Made by a program: the position numbers and the translations under genes. The notes under the pieces are model-generated. The model saw only the letters and a list, made by a program, of their open reading frames with translations. It was not told where the DNA came from and made no database searches. Of a stretch of 25,256 nucleotides of DNA, positions 15,441-23,475 are shown one piece after another (the first letter of the stretch is position 1; the number at the start of each line of letters is the position of its first letter). The stretch comes from DASZMJ01 sp035551935 (GTDB taxonomy: Bacteria; Planctomycetota; Planctomycetia; Isosphaerales; Isosphaeraceae), in NCBI GenBank assembly GCA_035551935.1, contig DASZMJ010000133.1:1-25256 (forward strand). The letters run 5' to 3'.

Positions 15441-18341
15441 ATGCACGCGACCGCGACGACGACCCGATCGGCCCGCTGGGCCTTCCCGGCGCTGGCCCTG
15501 GCGACGGTGCTCGCGCGGCTGCCGCAGCTCGTCAACGCCGGGGCGGTCCAGTCCGACGCCGCGATCGTCGCCTTGCAGGCGCGGCACGTCTTCCGGGGGG
15601 AGTGGTCGTGGTACCTCTGGGGCGTCGGCTACCAGTCGTCGCTCGACGTGCTGCTCGTGGCGCTCGCCTTCGCGGCCTTCGGCGAGGGGCCGCTGGTGCT
15701 CATGCTGGTGCCGCTCGTCGGGCACGTGGTCCTGACCTGGCTGGCCTGGGACGTGCTCCGACGCCGGCTCGGCGTCGCCTCGGCGACCGTGGGCGTCCTG
15801 CCGCTGGTCCTGGCGCCGCATGCGGTCAACATCGTCGCGCTCTACGTCCCGAGGCAGTGGAGCATCACGGCGGTCTTCGCCTCCTTCTGGCTGCTCGACG
15901 GCGCCGCAGGCTCGCGCCGACCCCGGGTGCGGCTGGCCCTCGGGACGGCGATAGGAGTCGCCTCCTTGTATCTGGATCTCTTTAATGTCCAGTTCCTGGT
16001 CCCCCTCCTGCTCTTCGCCGCGCTCTGCGCCTTCGACGGCGTCTCGACGGCCCGGTCGCGGGCCGGCAACCTCGGGGCGATCGGCCTCGGCGGGGCGGTC
16101 GGCGCGGCCCTGGTCTGGCTGGCGTGGCAGGACTCGCACAGCACGACCTGGCAGGCCGGGGGCTCGCTGGAGCGGCTCCCCGAGAACGCCCGCCGGCTCC
16201 TCGACGCGGCCCTCCCCTGGGCGCTCTCGGCCCGCGTCTTCGCGACGGCCGGCGAGTCGCGCTACTTCGAGGCCCGCGACCTCGGGCCGGCCTTCCGCGT
16301 CGTCCAGTACTCGGGCGCGGCCCTGTTCGCGGCCGGGGTCCTGGCCGGCGGCGCGGCCCTGTTCGCGCGGCGAATCCCCTGGGGAATCCGCCGGCTCGGC
16401 GCGACGGGCTGCCTCGTCGCGCTGGGCTCGATCGCCGGCTTCCTCGTCTCGGTCATGCCCTCCGACGTGGCCACGACCCGCTACCTCGGCCCGATCGTCT
16501 GGGCCTCCCCCTTCGCCCTCGCCCCGGCGGCGTACCTGCTCGGGCCGAGGCGATTCGCCCTGATGTTGGCCCCCTACCTCGTCGCAGCGGCGACGGCCGG
16601 TTGGATCGCCCAATCCTCGTATGTGCGTGGCTGGATTCCGGTCTCGGGCCCGCGCGGCCGGGCGGACGACGAGCGCGCGCTCGGCGCGGCCTTGCTCGAG
16701 CGTGGCATCACGAATGCAAAGGCCGATTACTGGCTCGCGTACCGCCTGACCTATCTGCTCGGCGAGCGCGTCCTGGTCACGCCGCTCAGCGCCATCGAGA
16801 ACCGCTACGCCCCCTACGGCCTGGCGTTCGACGCCGCCCCCGCTGTCGCGTTGATCTTCCACCCCAGCGAGCCCCGCGCCCGCGCCGAACTGGAGGCGGC
16901 CGCGCTGCGACGCTCGGGCGTGCCGTTCGAGCGGCTCGGGGTCGCCGGCTTCACCGTCCTGGTCCTGCGCACGACCACCTTCCACTACCGCGACGCCGAC
17001 GGCCCCGGCCTGCTCACGCTCCGCGACGCCGGCCCCGCGACGGCGCCCGGGGCCCGCCGGGTCGAGGTCGCGTTACTCCGCGGGCGAACGATCCTGCGCG
17101 GCGAGGGCGTCCGCGTGCCGATCGACCGGGATCGCCCCTTCCGCGCCGCCGTCTCGTTCGCGATCCGAGGAGGGCGGGCGCCGGTCGTCTTCGAAGGGGT
17201 GCTGACGTGTTCTCATCAACTCTTCGGCGACGGTACATGCCGGCCGCTCGACGGCCGGGGGCCGGCACGGCCCTGGCACGCCACCTTCCGCGACCGCGCC
17301 GATCCCACGACCTCAACGGCCGCCCCCGGCCCGCAGGCGGCCGGCGGGCGTGTGCGCGGCGAGGTCGTCGATCATCTCGACGACGGCCGCCTCGATCGCC
17401 CGCCGCCAGTCGAGGGACTTCAGGTCGGGACGCTCGAAGGCCGAGGTCACGCCGCGCGAGCTGTTGACGACCGCGCCGAGGCCGTCCTCGTCGAACGCCG
17501 CGGCCACGTCGGCGGCCTTCCCCCCCTGGGCGCCGTAGCCCGGCACGAGGAAGACCACGCCCGGCAACGCCGCGCGCAGGGCCGCCAGTTGCCCCGGATA
17601 CGTCGCGCCGACGACCGCACCCATGAAACTATAACCCGATTCCCCCCGATGCGGCGCCGCCCAATCGGCCAGGCGATCGGCGACGTGTTGATACAAGGGT
17701 TTGCCGTCGGCTTCGAGGTCCTGGAAGTCGCCGGCCGAGGGGTTGCTCGTCCGCACGAGCACGAACAGGCCGTTGCCCGCGGCCGCGGCGGCCTTCACGA
17801 ACGGGTCGATGCCGTCGCTGCCGAGGTACGGGTTGACCGTCAGCGCGTCGGCGTCCCAGGCGGCCTCGCCGCCGAGATAGGCGCGGGCGTACGCCTCGGC
17901 CGTCGTGCCGATGTCGTTGCGCTTGCCGTCGATCACGACGATCAGGCCGCGTCGCCTCGCATATCGCGCCGTCTCGTGCAGCTCCGCCATCCCCTCGGGC
18001 CCGAGCGCCTCGTAGAAGGCCGCCTGGAGCTTGACCGCCGGCACCCTCGTCGCGACGACGTCGATCACCTCGCGCCCGAACGCCCCCACCGCCCCGGCCA
18101 ACCCCTCGCGGTCGCCCCCGAATCGCCCGGCGACCTCCTTCGGCAGCCCCTCCGGCCTCGGGTCGATGCCGACCATCGCCGCGGTCCCCTTCCGCCGGAT
18201 TTGCTCCGCCAGCCGATCCGCGAAGTGCCCGTCGCTCATGCCCGCCCCCGGCGCTGGATTGACAGAATCCCCCGATATCCTACAATACACTCTCCGACGG
18301 CGCCAGCCGTCCGGTATCGGGGCGTAGCGCAGTTTGGCTAG
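15441..18341 (+). CDS. Polytopic membrane protein, GT-C-like, without its own stop codon
   Basis: ATG 15441 (GAGGAA 12 bases upstream) opens a protein with about 10-11 hydrophobic helices in residues 10-400. QSDAAIVALQARHVFRGEWS in the first loop resembles the acidic first loop of GT-C glycosyltransferases. A soluble region follows to about residue 623 (base 17310). Beyond that the frame stays open for another 1.03 kb antisense to pyrF and ends only at a TAG inside the tRNA-Pro gene. That tail is Arg/Gly/Val-rich shadow sequence, so the true protein probably ended near 17.3 kb and its stop has been lost, or the gene is misread there. The membrane part shows good protein sense. Membrane protein likely; GT-C assignment tentative; the 3' end is unreliable. 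Confidence 0.6.
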   Translation: MHATATTTRSARWAFPALALATVLARLPQLVNAGAVQSDAAIVALQARHVFRGEWSWYLWGVGYQSSLDVLLVALAFAAFGEGPLVLMLVPLVGHVVLTWLAWDVLRRRLGVASATVGVLPLVLAPHAVNIVALYVPRQWSITAVFASFWLLDGAAGSRRPRVRLALGTAIGVASLYLDLFNVQFLVPLLLFAALCAFDGVSTARSRAGNLGAIGLGGAVGAALVWLAWQDSHSTTWQAGGSLERLPENARRLLDAALPWALSARVFATAGESRYFEARDLGPAFRVVQYSGAALFAAGVLAGGAALFARRIPWGIRRLGATGCLVALGSIAGFLVSVMPSDVATTRYLGPIVWASPFALAPAAYLLGPRRFALMLAPYLVAAATAGWIAQSSYVRGWIPVSGPRGRADDERALGAALLERGITNAKADYWLAYRLTYLLGERVLVTPLSAIENRYAPYGLAFDAAPAVALIFHPSEPRARAELEAAALRRSGVPFERLGVAGFTVLVLRTTTFHYRDADGPGLLTLRDAGPATAPGARRVEVALLRGRTILRGEGVRVPIDRDRPFRAAVSFAIRGGRAPVVFEGVLTCSHQLFGDGTCRPLDGRGPARPWHATFRDRADPTTSTAAPGPQAAGGRVRGEVVDHLDDGRLDRPPPVEGLQVGTLEGRGHAARAVDDRAEAVLVERRGHVGGLPPLGAVARHEEDHARQRRAQGRQLPRIRRADDRTHETITRFPPMRRRPIGQAIGDVLIQGFAVGFEVLEVAGRGVARPHEHEQAVARGRGGLHERVDAVAAEVRVDRQRVGVPGGLAAEIGAGVRLGRRADVVALAVDHDDQAASPRISRRLVQLRHPLGPERLVEGRLELDRRHPRRDDVDHLAPERPHRPGQPLAVAPESPGDLLRQPLRPRVDADHRRGPLPPDLLRQPIREVPVAHARPRRWIDRIPRYPTIHSPTAPAVRYRGVAQFG
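17313..18239 (-). CDS. pyrF: Orotidine 5'-phosphate decarboxylase, type 2
   Basis: A 308-residue enzyme for the last step of UMP synthesis, decarboxylation of OMP in the cytoplasm. The signature is IDGKRNDIGTTAEAYA (103-118), with the catalytic Lys106 and Asp109 of the DxKxxD motif. PAVKLQAAFYEALG (68-81) and VNPYLGSDGIDPF are strands of the TIM barrel, and the phosphate-binding end is VVNSSRGVTSAFE. The length and the KRNDIG form fit the longer type 2 (mycobacterial-like) PyrF. I chose ATG 18239, which opens the conserved start MSDGHFADRL; a frame extension 46 codons upstream would run into the tRNA and its promoter. It is convergent with the GT-C-like gene, whose frame runs antisense across it, and divergent from tRNA-Pro. 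Confidence 0.95.
   Translation of the reverse strand: MSDGHFADRLAEQIRRKGTAAMVGIDPRPEGLPKEVAGRFGGDREGLAGAVGAFGREVIDVVATRVPAVKLQAAFYEALGPEGMAELHETARYARRRGLIVVIDGKRNDIGTTAEAYARAYLGGEAAWDADALTVNPYLGSDGIDPFVKAAAAAGNGLFVLVRTSNPSAGDFQDLEADGKPLYQHVADRLADWAAPHRGESGYSFMGAVVGATYPGQLAALRAALPGVVFLVPGYGAQGGKAADVAAAFDEDGLGAVVNSSRGVTSAFERPDLKSLDWRRAIEAAVVEMIDDLAAHTPAGRLRAGGGR
18259..18286 (+). promoter_or_regulatory. Sigma-70-type promoter of tRNA-Pro
   Basis: TTGACA (18259-18264), a 16-base spacer and TACAAT (18281-18286) lie 31 bases before the tRNA start. This is the clearest consensus promoter in the window. It lies just upstream of pyrF on the opposite strand. Confidence 0.75.
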
Positions 18342-18392
18342 CGCGCCTGAATGGGGTTCAGGAGGTCGTGGGTTCAAATCCCGCCGCCCCGA
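18318..18392 (+). tRNA. tRNA-Pro (anticodon GGG)
   Basis: Acceptor CGGGGCG pairs with CGCCCCG (18385-18391) with discriminator A18392. The D stem is GCGC/GCGC, the anticodon stem CCTGA/TCAGG encloses loop ATGGGGT (anticodon GGG), and the T arm is GTGGG-TTCAAAT-CCCGC. CCA is not encoded. The gene looks intact although an integrase gene starts 71 bases downstream, as is usual when an element integrates at a tRNA 3' end and restores it. Confidence 0.95.
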
Positions 18393-18409
18393 TTCGACTT
18401 AGATCCATC

Positions 18410-18468
18410 CGCCATCGGCCTGTGATACCAAACGGTTACCAAATAACCGTGGGGGAGGGCCGATGGCG
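18410..18468 (+). promoter_or_regulatory. Nested hairpin over the integrase start
   Basis: An 11-bp stem (18410-18420 with 18458-18468) includes the integrase ATG (18463-18465) and abuts its GGGGGAGG ribosome site. Inside the loop, ACGGTTA (18432-18438) pairs with TAACCGT (18444-18450). It could limit integrase translation, or the inner palindrome could bind the integrase or a repressor. Confidence 0.45.
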
Positions 18469-19688
18469 CGACCGACGAAGCCGTGGTTGTGGGTGGCGCG
18501 GGGCGGCTGGTTCGTCAAGCACGGCGGCCGCACCGTGCAGCTGGTCAAGGGGCCGAAGGCCGCGACCCGGGACGAGGCCTTGGTCGCCTTCCACCGCCTC
18601 AAGGGGGGGCTCGACCCCGCGTCCGGTGGCGGCGCGCCGCCATCCGGGCCCACCGTCGGCGACCTGATCGACCTGTTCCTCGAGCACTGCGAGCGGCGGA
18701 TCGACCCGACCGGCGCCGCGCGCGACGGCCTGGAACGGCGGACGTTCGAGTGGTACGTCGCCGAGACGCGCGAATTCCGCGCCCGCTACGGCGCCCTGCC
18801 GGCGCACGCGCTGCGTCCGTACCACGTCACGCAATGGGTCGCGGCGCACCCCGAGTGGTCCCCCGGCACGCACCGGGCGAAGGTCACCGTCGTGAAGCGG
18901 CTGACGCGGTGGGCCTGGGCCGAGGGCTACTTCGCCGAGGACCCGCTCGGGCGGCTGAGGCGGCCCGGGCCCAGGTCGACGCCGTCTTCGCGGCGGTCCC
19001 CGACCGGGCGTTTCGCGACATGCTCTTCGCGCTCTGGGCGACCGGGGCGCGTCCCGGCGAGGTCTACGACGTCACGGCGGCGATGATCGACCCGGAGGCC
19101 TCGTGCTGGCGGGTGCCGCACAAGACCCGGCGGAAGACCGGCCGGCCCGCGCGGGTCGTGCCGCTGACGCCCGAGATGCTCGCGCTGTCGCTGCGGCTGG
19201 CCGCGGCACAACTCGAAGGCCCCATCTTCCGCAACACGGAGGGCAAGCCGTGGAACCGCAACAGCGTGCGCTGCCGGTTCCGCAACCTCCGTCGGCGGTT
19301 CGACCGCGAGGCCGACGCGCGGCAGGCGCGGGGGGAGCCGGCGGGCCTGCGCCTCGGCGGCGAGGCGACGGCCTACAGCTACCGCCACCGCTTCGGCACC
19401 GACGCGGTCCTGGCCGGCCAGCAGACGAAGCTCGTCGCCGAGGCGATGGGCCACGTCGACGGCCGCGAGCTCGAGCGCCGCTACGCCGCCCACGTCGCCG
19501 CCGAGGCGGGCGCCCTGGGCGCGGTCGCCCGCGCCGTCCGCCCGGCCGGGGCGGCTACGACGCGTGATAGTTCTTCCGCGCCGGCGCCCACGCCCGCGGC
19601 GTCGGCGTCGGGGGAACCGGGGGCGTCGCCCGCGCCGCCGGCCCCCGCGCCGCCTGGTCGAGGTAGGCGGCGACATCCCCGGTCGTGA
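18463..19688 (+). pseudogene. Tyrosine recombinase/integrase, frameshifted
   Basis: ATG 18463 follows GGGGGAGGG. The first frame gives the N-terminal SAM-like DNA-binding domain (PTVGDLIDLFLEHC to KRLTRWAWAEGYFAEDPLGR, residues about 60-165). Near 18955-18985 the good sense moves to the next frame (-1/+2): AQVDAVFAAVPDRAFRDMLF, then ATGARPGEV with the catalytic Arg, HKTRRKTGRPARVVPL, AYSYRHRFGTDA (the R-H pair) and GHVDGRELERRYAAH with the Tyr nucleophile. The usual linker between the domains seems shortened, so a small deletion of non-triplet length is likely. The 3' end overlaps the convergent HTH gene by 134 bases and carries an Ala/Pro-rich tail. All catalytic residues exist but not in one frame, so it is presumably inactive. 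Confidence 0.85.
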
Positions 19689-19824
19689 ACCGGATCGCGC
19701 CGCGGCCGACGCCGATGCGGCGGTGCGGCAGCTTCCCCGCGGCGCAGAGGTCGTAGATGGTCTGGGTGCTGACGTTGAGCTGCGTGGCCACGTCGCGCAC
19801 CGAGAGCAGGGGGTGGTCGCCCAT
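19555..19824 (-). CDS. AlpA/excisionase-type helix-turn-helix protein
   Basis: An 89-residue protein. Residues 6-60 form a winged HTH of the excisionase/MerR-like HTH_17 type: LLSVRDVATQLNVSTQTIYD is the helix-turn-helix, KLPHRRIGVGRGAIRFTTGD the wing, followed by VAAYLDQAA. The rest is a Pro/Ala-rich tail. Such proteins direct excision or regulate element genes. ATG 19824 opens the domain; the ribosome site is weak. It is convergent with the integrase and overlaps its 3' end by 134 bases. It appears intact. Confidence 0.85.
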   Translation of the reverse strand: MGDHPLLSVRDVATQLNVSTQTIYDLCAAGKLPHRRIGVGRGAIRFTTGDVAAYLDQAARGPAARATPPVPPTPTPRAWAPARKNYHAS

Positions 19825-20649
19825 CGCGCTGGTCGTCCCGGAGGCCGCCCGCCGGGCCCTTCGCCCGACGCCGCGGCGCAGTCTACCAGCCCCGCCGCGG
19901 CGGCGCGCCGCCGTCCGATCGGCCCGCCCGAGGGCCTCGCCCCCTCCTCCCGCGGCGCCGGACGGGATCAGCCCGATGTCCTGCGTCATCGGCCTCAGGG
20001 ACCGGCGCCGGACCTCGCGGTGGAGCGGCGTCGGCGTCGTCGCACGAGCACCGGGCGCAGCAGCCATCTGCCCTCTGTTTCCCAACCCCCCGCCCGGACG
20101 GCCGCATCGCCGCGCTCGGTCCCGGTGTATCCCCTCGGCACGGCTCCGGACGGCGCGCAGCCCGGGGCCGCCGCGCGCACGGCCCGAAGATCTCTGCGCC
20201 TGAGGAGGGGGCCGACTTTGTCCGCGCGGACCGACCGTCGGCCGCAGGGTGGTTCGTTGCCCCGGGTTCGTGCGCGGGCCCGCCGCATGTCGGCCACTCC
20301 CGCCATGTCCGCGTGCGGCCTCGGCCCGGGATGTATTCGAGGCATGTCCGAGCCCACGCTGGCGGCCGCGGCCACAGCGCCCGGCGAACGGATCGTCGAG
20401 GACAACCCGCCACGCCGATTCCCCGGAGTCCGACCCCAGACTCGAACGCCAGTTGTGCAGGACTTCGGACAGCAGGAGACAGCCGCTCCGGCCGCCCGCA
20501 GGGGGTTGCGGCACGCGCTGGTCCCGGGGCCGCGTCGGCCTCGATAGGTGGGTGCATCCCGTCCGCCGCCGTGCGCGGTGCCGACCTCGCCGTCGTCCCG
20601 CGGTGGGCGACGTGGGGCATGGGTCGGACGCTCGCCTACGTCCGGCGGC
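19825..20649. other. Gene-free stretch inside the element
   Basis: Both strands have long open frames because of high GC, but none shows protein-like composition, a domain or a ribosome site. It may hold eroded sequence from the gene whose CHAT tail follows at 20650. No tRNA or repeat was seen. Confidence 0.4.
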
Positions 20650-21121
20650 ATGACGCCGGAGCGGCTGGAGGCGACAGGCGTCGCGGCACATGGGGGCCGG
20701 GCGGGCCGAGGTGCTCGTCGGCCCCTCGTCGGCCGAGTCGGCCGTCGAACGAGCCGGTGAGGCTGGCGTGTCCAAGGTCGAAGCGGACTCGTGGCCGCCG
20801 CTAGATGCCGACCTGGTGGTCTTTGGCGCAGGCCCGGCTGGCCACGGCGGCGCGGGGGGGCCGAAGGGGGTCGGCGGCATGGCGCGGACGTTTCCGGCCG
20901 CCGGTAGGCGCATCGTCTGGTACTCGCAATGGCGGGTCGACGATGGGGCGACCGCCGAGGTGCTGGAACGGATCTACCGCGGCCTTGCCGTGGATCTTCG
21001 CGCTGCGAAGGAGCTACCGGCCGGCCGGCTCGGCATGCTCCGCGCCGACGCGGCACCGTTCGACCGCCTCGGCGAGCATGCCCACGGCGCTCGAGTGATG
21101 GGGCGAGCGGCGACCGGATAG
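20650..21121 (+). pseudogene. CHAT-domain (caspase-like) protease, degenerate C-terminal remnant
   Basis: The first piece reads ERLEATGVAAHGGRA (from 20650), resembling the 'LPGTRxEAxxIAxLF' lead-in of CHAT domains. A frame change near 20690-20700 continues as RAEVLVGPSSAESAVERAGE, the usual 'AxVLxGxxATExAV' step. The segment with the catalytic His (HLATHG) is missing. Next, DADLVVFGAGPAGHGGAGGP aligns to the family's DLVVLSACETGLG, with the catalytic Cys replaced by Gly. The end, GVGGMARTFPAAGRRI then WRVDDGATAEVLERIYRGLA, matches 'GLARAFLAAGAxSVxxSLWxVDDxATAxLMxxFYxxL'. Both catalytic residues are gone, so this is a dead remnant. It runs in the same direction as the integrase. The assignment rests on motif order by eye. 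Confidence 0.7.
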
Positions 21122-21488
21122 CTCGCGGTGGGTCGAGTACGATCGCTAGCCAGGTTTCCGGGCAGAATGGTCGGGCGGGTCGGTCGATCCGATCGACTAC
21201 GACGATGTGCGCCCTTGGACTCGGCCGTGAGACGTCGCGGCCGAAGTGGGAGCCGGAGCATCGCGTGTCTTCCTACGGACGAGTCGCGCCGCAGTCGGCG
21301 CATTCGACCAGGTTCGAGGACCGGTGCCGGGCCGGCCGACGCAGCGAGGAGCCGGCGGCGCGCCGCCGGCCTCGGGCCTCCTTTCGCTGTTGACCCGTCG
21401 CGACGACGCGAGGGTCTTAGGTTGCGCAAGTCCCCGGAGGAGACCTTGCGCGCCGACGGCCTGACCAGGCCGACCACGGGGCCTTCGG
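21122..21488. other. Gene-free stretch between CHAT remnant and DUF927-like gene
   Basis: It contains a perfect 20-bp palindrome (21351-21370) and a 7-bp stem (21424-21430 with 21445-21451) near the 3' end of the DUF927-like gene, which might end its transcript. On the minus strand a short VECADCGATRP stretch resembles half of a zinc ribbon, but an in-frame stop follows at once. Confidence 0.4.
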
Positions 21489-23420
21489 CTACCCCCAGGC
21501 CCTGGGCGGCGAGGGACTTGCGCCGGGCAGGTCGCCGGTCGATCCACCGACCGCGGTCAGCCGAGGCCGCCGACCCGGGGCGCCGCCGATCTCGAGCACC
21601 TCGGCCGCGAACTCGAGCACGGACCGACGGGCCCCGTCGATCATCCTCCGGACGACGAGCGTCTGGCGACTCGGCTCCGTCGCGCGCAGGTGGCCCCGCT
21701 CGTGGAGCCGTTTGTGAAGAGTCTCCTTGCGGAACGGGAGCGGCTCCCCCTGGCTCTCGGCCAGGCCCTGGACGACGGCGAAGGCGGCCTCGGGCTCGAG
21801 GTACACGGTGTCGCCGTCGATCCAGCCGACGTGGCGGCCGCGCGGGGAGTCGGTGCCGTGCCGGCCGGGGCCCCAGCCGCACGAGCTCCGGGCCTCCTCG
21901 ATCGGCGGCTTCCCGTCGCAGTCGAGCAGGTACGCCACGCCGGTCGCGAGGGCCGCCCGCAGCAGCGCGAGATAGCGCTCGGCGGGGTCCTCGGGGACCT
22001 GCTCCTCGAAGCCGGCGACGAACGCGGCGCGGAATCGCGCGAGCCTACGATCCCGTTCCGCGTCGGCGATGGCTCCGGCTTCGACCGCGAAGTCGAGGAA
22101 GGTTCCGACCCCGGCGAGGAGGTCGGCGACGATGCCGATCGTGCGGGGCATCGTCCGGGCCGCCTCGGCGGCGACCTGCTCGCACCGCAGACGCCGGGCT
22201 TCGGTCCGCAGCCGGGCCTGGGGCTCCCGGAGCCGCGGGGCCAACCAGGCGACGAACGCAGCGGTCGTCGCCGCATAGCGGCCCGCCTCCGCGTCCTCCT
22301 GGCAGGCGGTCGACCGCGCGCGGTCGACATCCTCCGGCGCCACGTCGAGCCGGAGCATCCGCGTCTGGAGCGACTGCCCCCGCGGCGTCTCCTCGCCGGT
22401 CGAGATGAGGAGACACCGCGGCGGCCGGGCCGCCATCGGCGAGCCGTCACGTCGACACCGCTGGCGCGCCCCCTGGTTGCCGACGGCGCGGATGAGGCGG
22501 TCGGCCTTCCGGTTGAGGGCGGAGGCCTCCAGGCCCCCGCCGGCCGGCACGTAGTCGTCGGCGACCAGGACCACGTCCCTGGCCGCCGCGGTCGCCTCCA
22601 TGGCGTTCTCGGTCGAGGACCAGTGGAGCGGCAGCCGATCCGCGGACATCTCCCGGCCGTAGTGCCGCTGGACGAGGGCACCAAGCTCGGTCTTGAAGGT
22701 GTTCGTCCGACCCTGGACGTGGATCGAGTAGTTCGGCGCGCCGAGCACGGGGCGCACGGCGGCCGCCAGCAGGGGCAGGACCAGGCGGTCCGGCCCCAGG
22801 CCGTCGCCGAGGGCGAGCGTGGCCCGGATCGCCGCGACGCGCTCGGGGCCCGTCGGCGGGTCGGGGAGCCGGAAGAGCCGGAGGGCGTCGGGCAGGTCGA
22901 CCGCGATCGCTCCGTCGGGGCCGTCGGGGCCGATCGCGCCGCCCGCGTGGAGGAAGTAGGGGTTCTCGTCGATCTCCCGCCATTCGGTATGCCTGTACAC
23001 GCGTTTGAGGGTGGGTCGGCTCAGCGTCTGGATGGCCACGCGCAGGTGCTCGACTGTCGCGCGACCTGGCTCGATGATGGCCCGCGGGCCGAACGCCGGG
23101 ACGACCCAGTCCAGGCGGGAGAACTCGTCGGCGGGGATCGTCGCCCGACCCAGCGGCGTCCCGTCGGCGGCCTCCGCCTCGACGACGAAATGTCGCTTCG
23201 TTTCGACGCCGTCGTCGACGACGACGTCTTCAACGATGCGCGCCTGGAAGTTGCAGAGCGGTTGCACCTCGACGAGGTCGTCGATCGGGATCAGCCGGCA
23301 GATCTTACCGTCAAGGATTCGATAGGTATTGACGGCTTCTCCGACCGTCGGCGCCGGCCCACCCGGATCCCAGGGCGAACGCACGTGTTTCGCAAATCCT
23401 TGTCCTGCAAGGATTTGCAA
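21489..23420 (-). CDS. DUF927-like ATPase / putative replicative helicase of the element
   Basis: A 643-residue protein. The N-terminal 150 residues include YRILDGKICRL and FQARIVEDVVVDDG. The ATPase core follows: YSIHVQGRTNTFKTEL (Walker A-like, 237-244, lacking the usual Gly before Lys), DVVLVADDY (Walker B, 282-290), then RAVGNQGARQR and CLLISTGEETPRGQSLQTRM (336-355). This order fits the DUF927 and primase-associated ATPases of integrated elements and phage satellites, which unwind DNA for replication. The frame opens at TTG 23420 inside AT-rich repeats; GTG 23384 is an alternative and neither has a strong ribosome site. The Toprim primase lies directly upstream on the same strand. The C-terminal 90 residues may include a small winged helix. 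It looks intact. Confidence 0.75.
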   Translation of the reverse strand: MQILAGQGFAKHVRSPWDPGGPAPTVGEAVNTYRILDGKICRLIPIDDLVEVQPLCNFQARIVEDVVVDDGVETKRHFVVEAEAADGTPLGRATIPADEFSRLDWVVPAFGPRAIIEPGRATVEHLRVAIQTLSRPTLKRVYRHTEWREIDENPYFLHAGGAIGPDGPDGAIAVDLPDALRLFRLPDPPTGPERVAAIRATLALGDGLGPDRLVLPLLAAAVRPVLGAPNYSIHVQGRTNTFKTELGALVQRHYGREMSADRLPLHWSSTENAMEATAAARDVVLVADDYVPAGGGLEASALNRKADRLIRAVGNQGARQRCRRDGSPMAARPPRCLLISTGEETPRGQSLQTRMLRLDVAPEDVDRARSTACQEDAEAGRYAATTAAFVAWLAPRLREPQARLRTEARRLRCEQVAAEAARTMPRTIGIVADLLAGVGTFLDFAVEAGAIADAERDRRLARFRAAFVAGFEEQVPEDPAERYLALLRAALATGVAYLLDCDGKPPIEEARSSCGWGPGRHGTDSPRGRHVGWIDGDTVYLEPEAAFAVVQGLAESQGEPLPFRKETLHKRLHERGHLRATEPSRQTLVVRRMIDGARRSVLEFAAEVLEIGGAPGRRPRLTAVGGSTGDLPGASPSPPRAWG

Positions 23421-23475
23421 TCTAGTGCACGGAATTCAACTAGTCGCAAGTTCTTTGCAGACAAGGATTTGTGAA
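23391..23475. repeat. AT-rich repeat cluster, possible origin or control region
   Basis: GCAAATCCTTG (23392-23402) and its perfect complement (23408-23418) form an 11-bp hairpin with a five-base loop. CAAGGATTTG recurs at 23462-23471. Between them are GTGCAC, GAATTC and ACTAGT palindromes and a CTAGT...ACTAG inverted pair. The stretch is far more AT-rich than its surroundings. It lies between the primase end and the ATPase start, so iterons, a promoter or an operator are all possible. Confidence 0.5.

Noticed and set aside
20420..20470. Possible tRNA-like T-arm (GTTCGAGTC)
   Set aside because: No acceptor or anticodon stem can be formed around it.
21230..21330. Zinc-ribbon-like fragment on the minus strand (VECADCGATRP)
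   Set aside because: An in-frame stop follows immediately and there is no second CxxC pair in a good frame.
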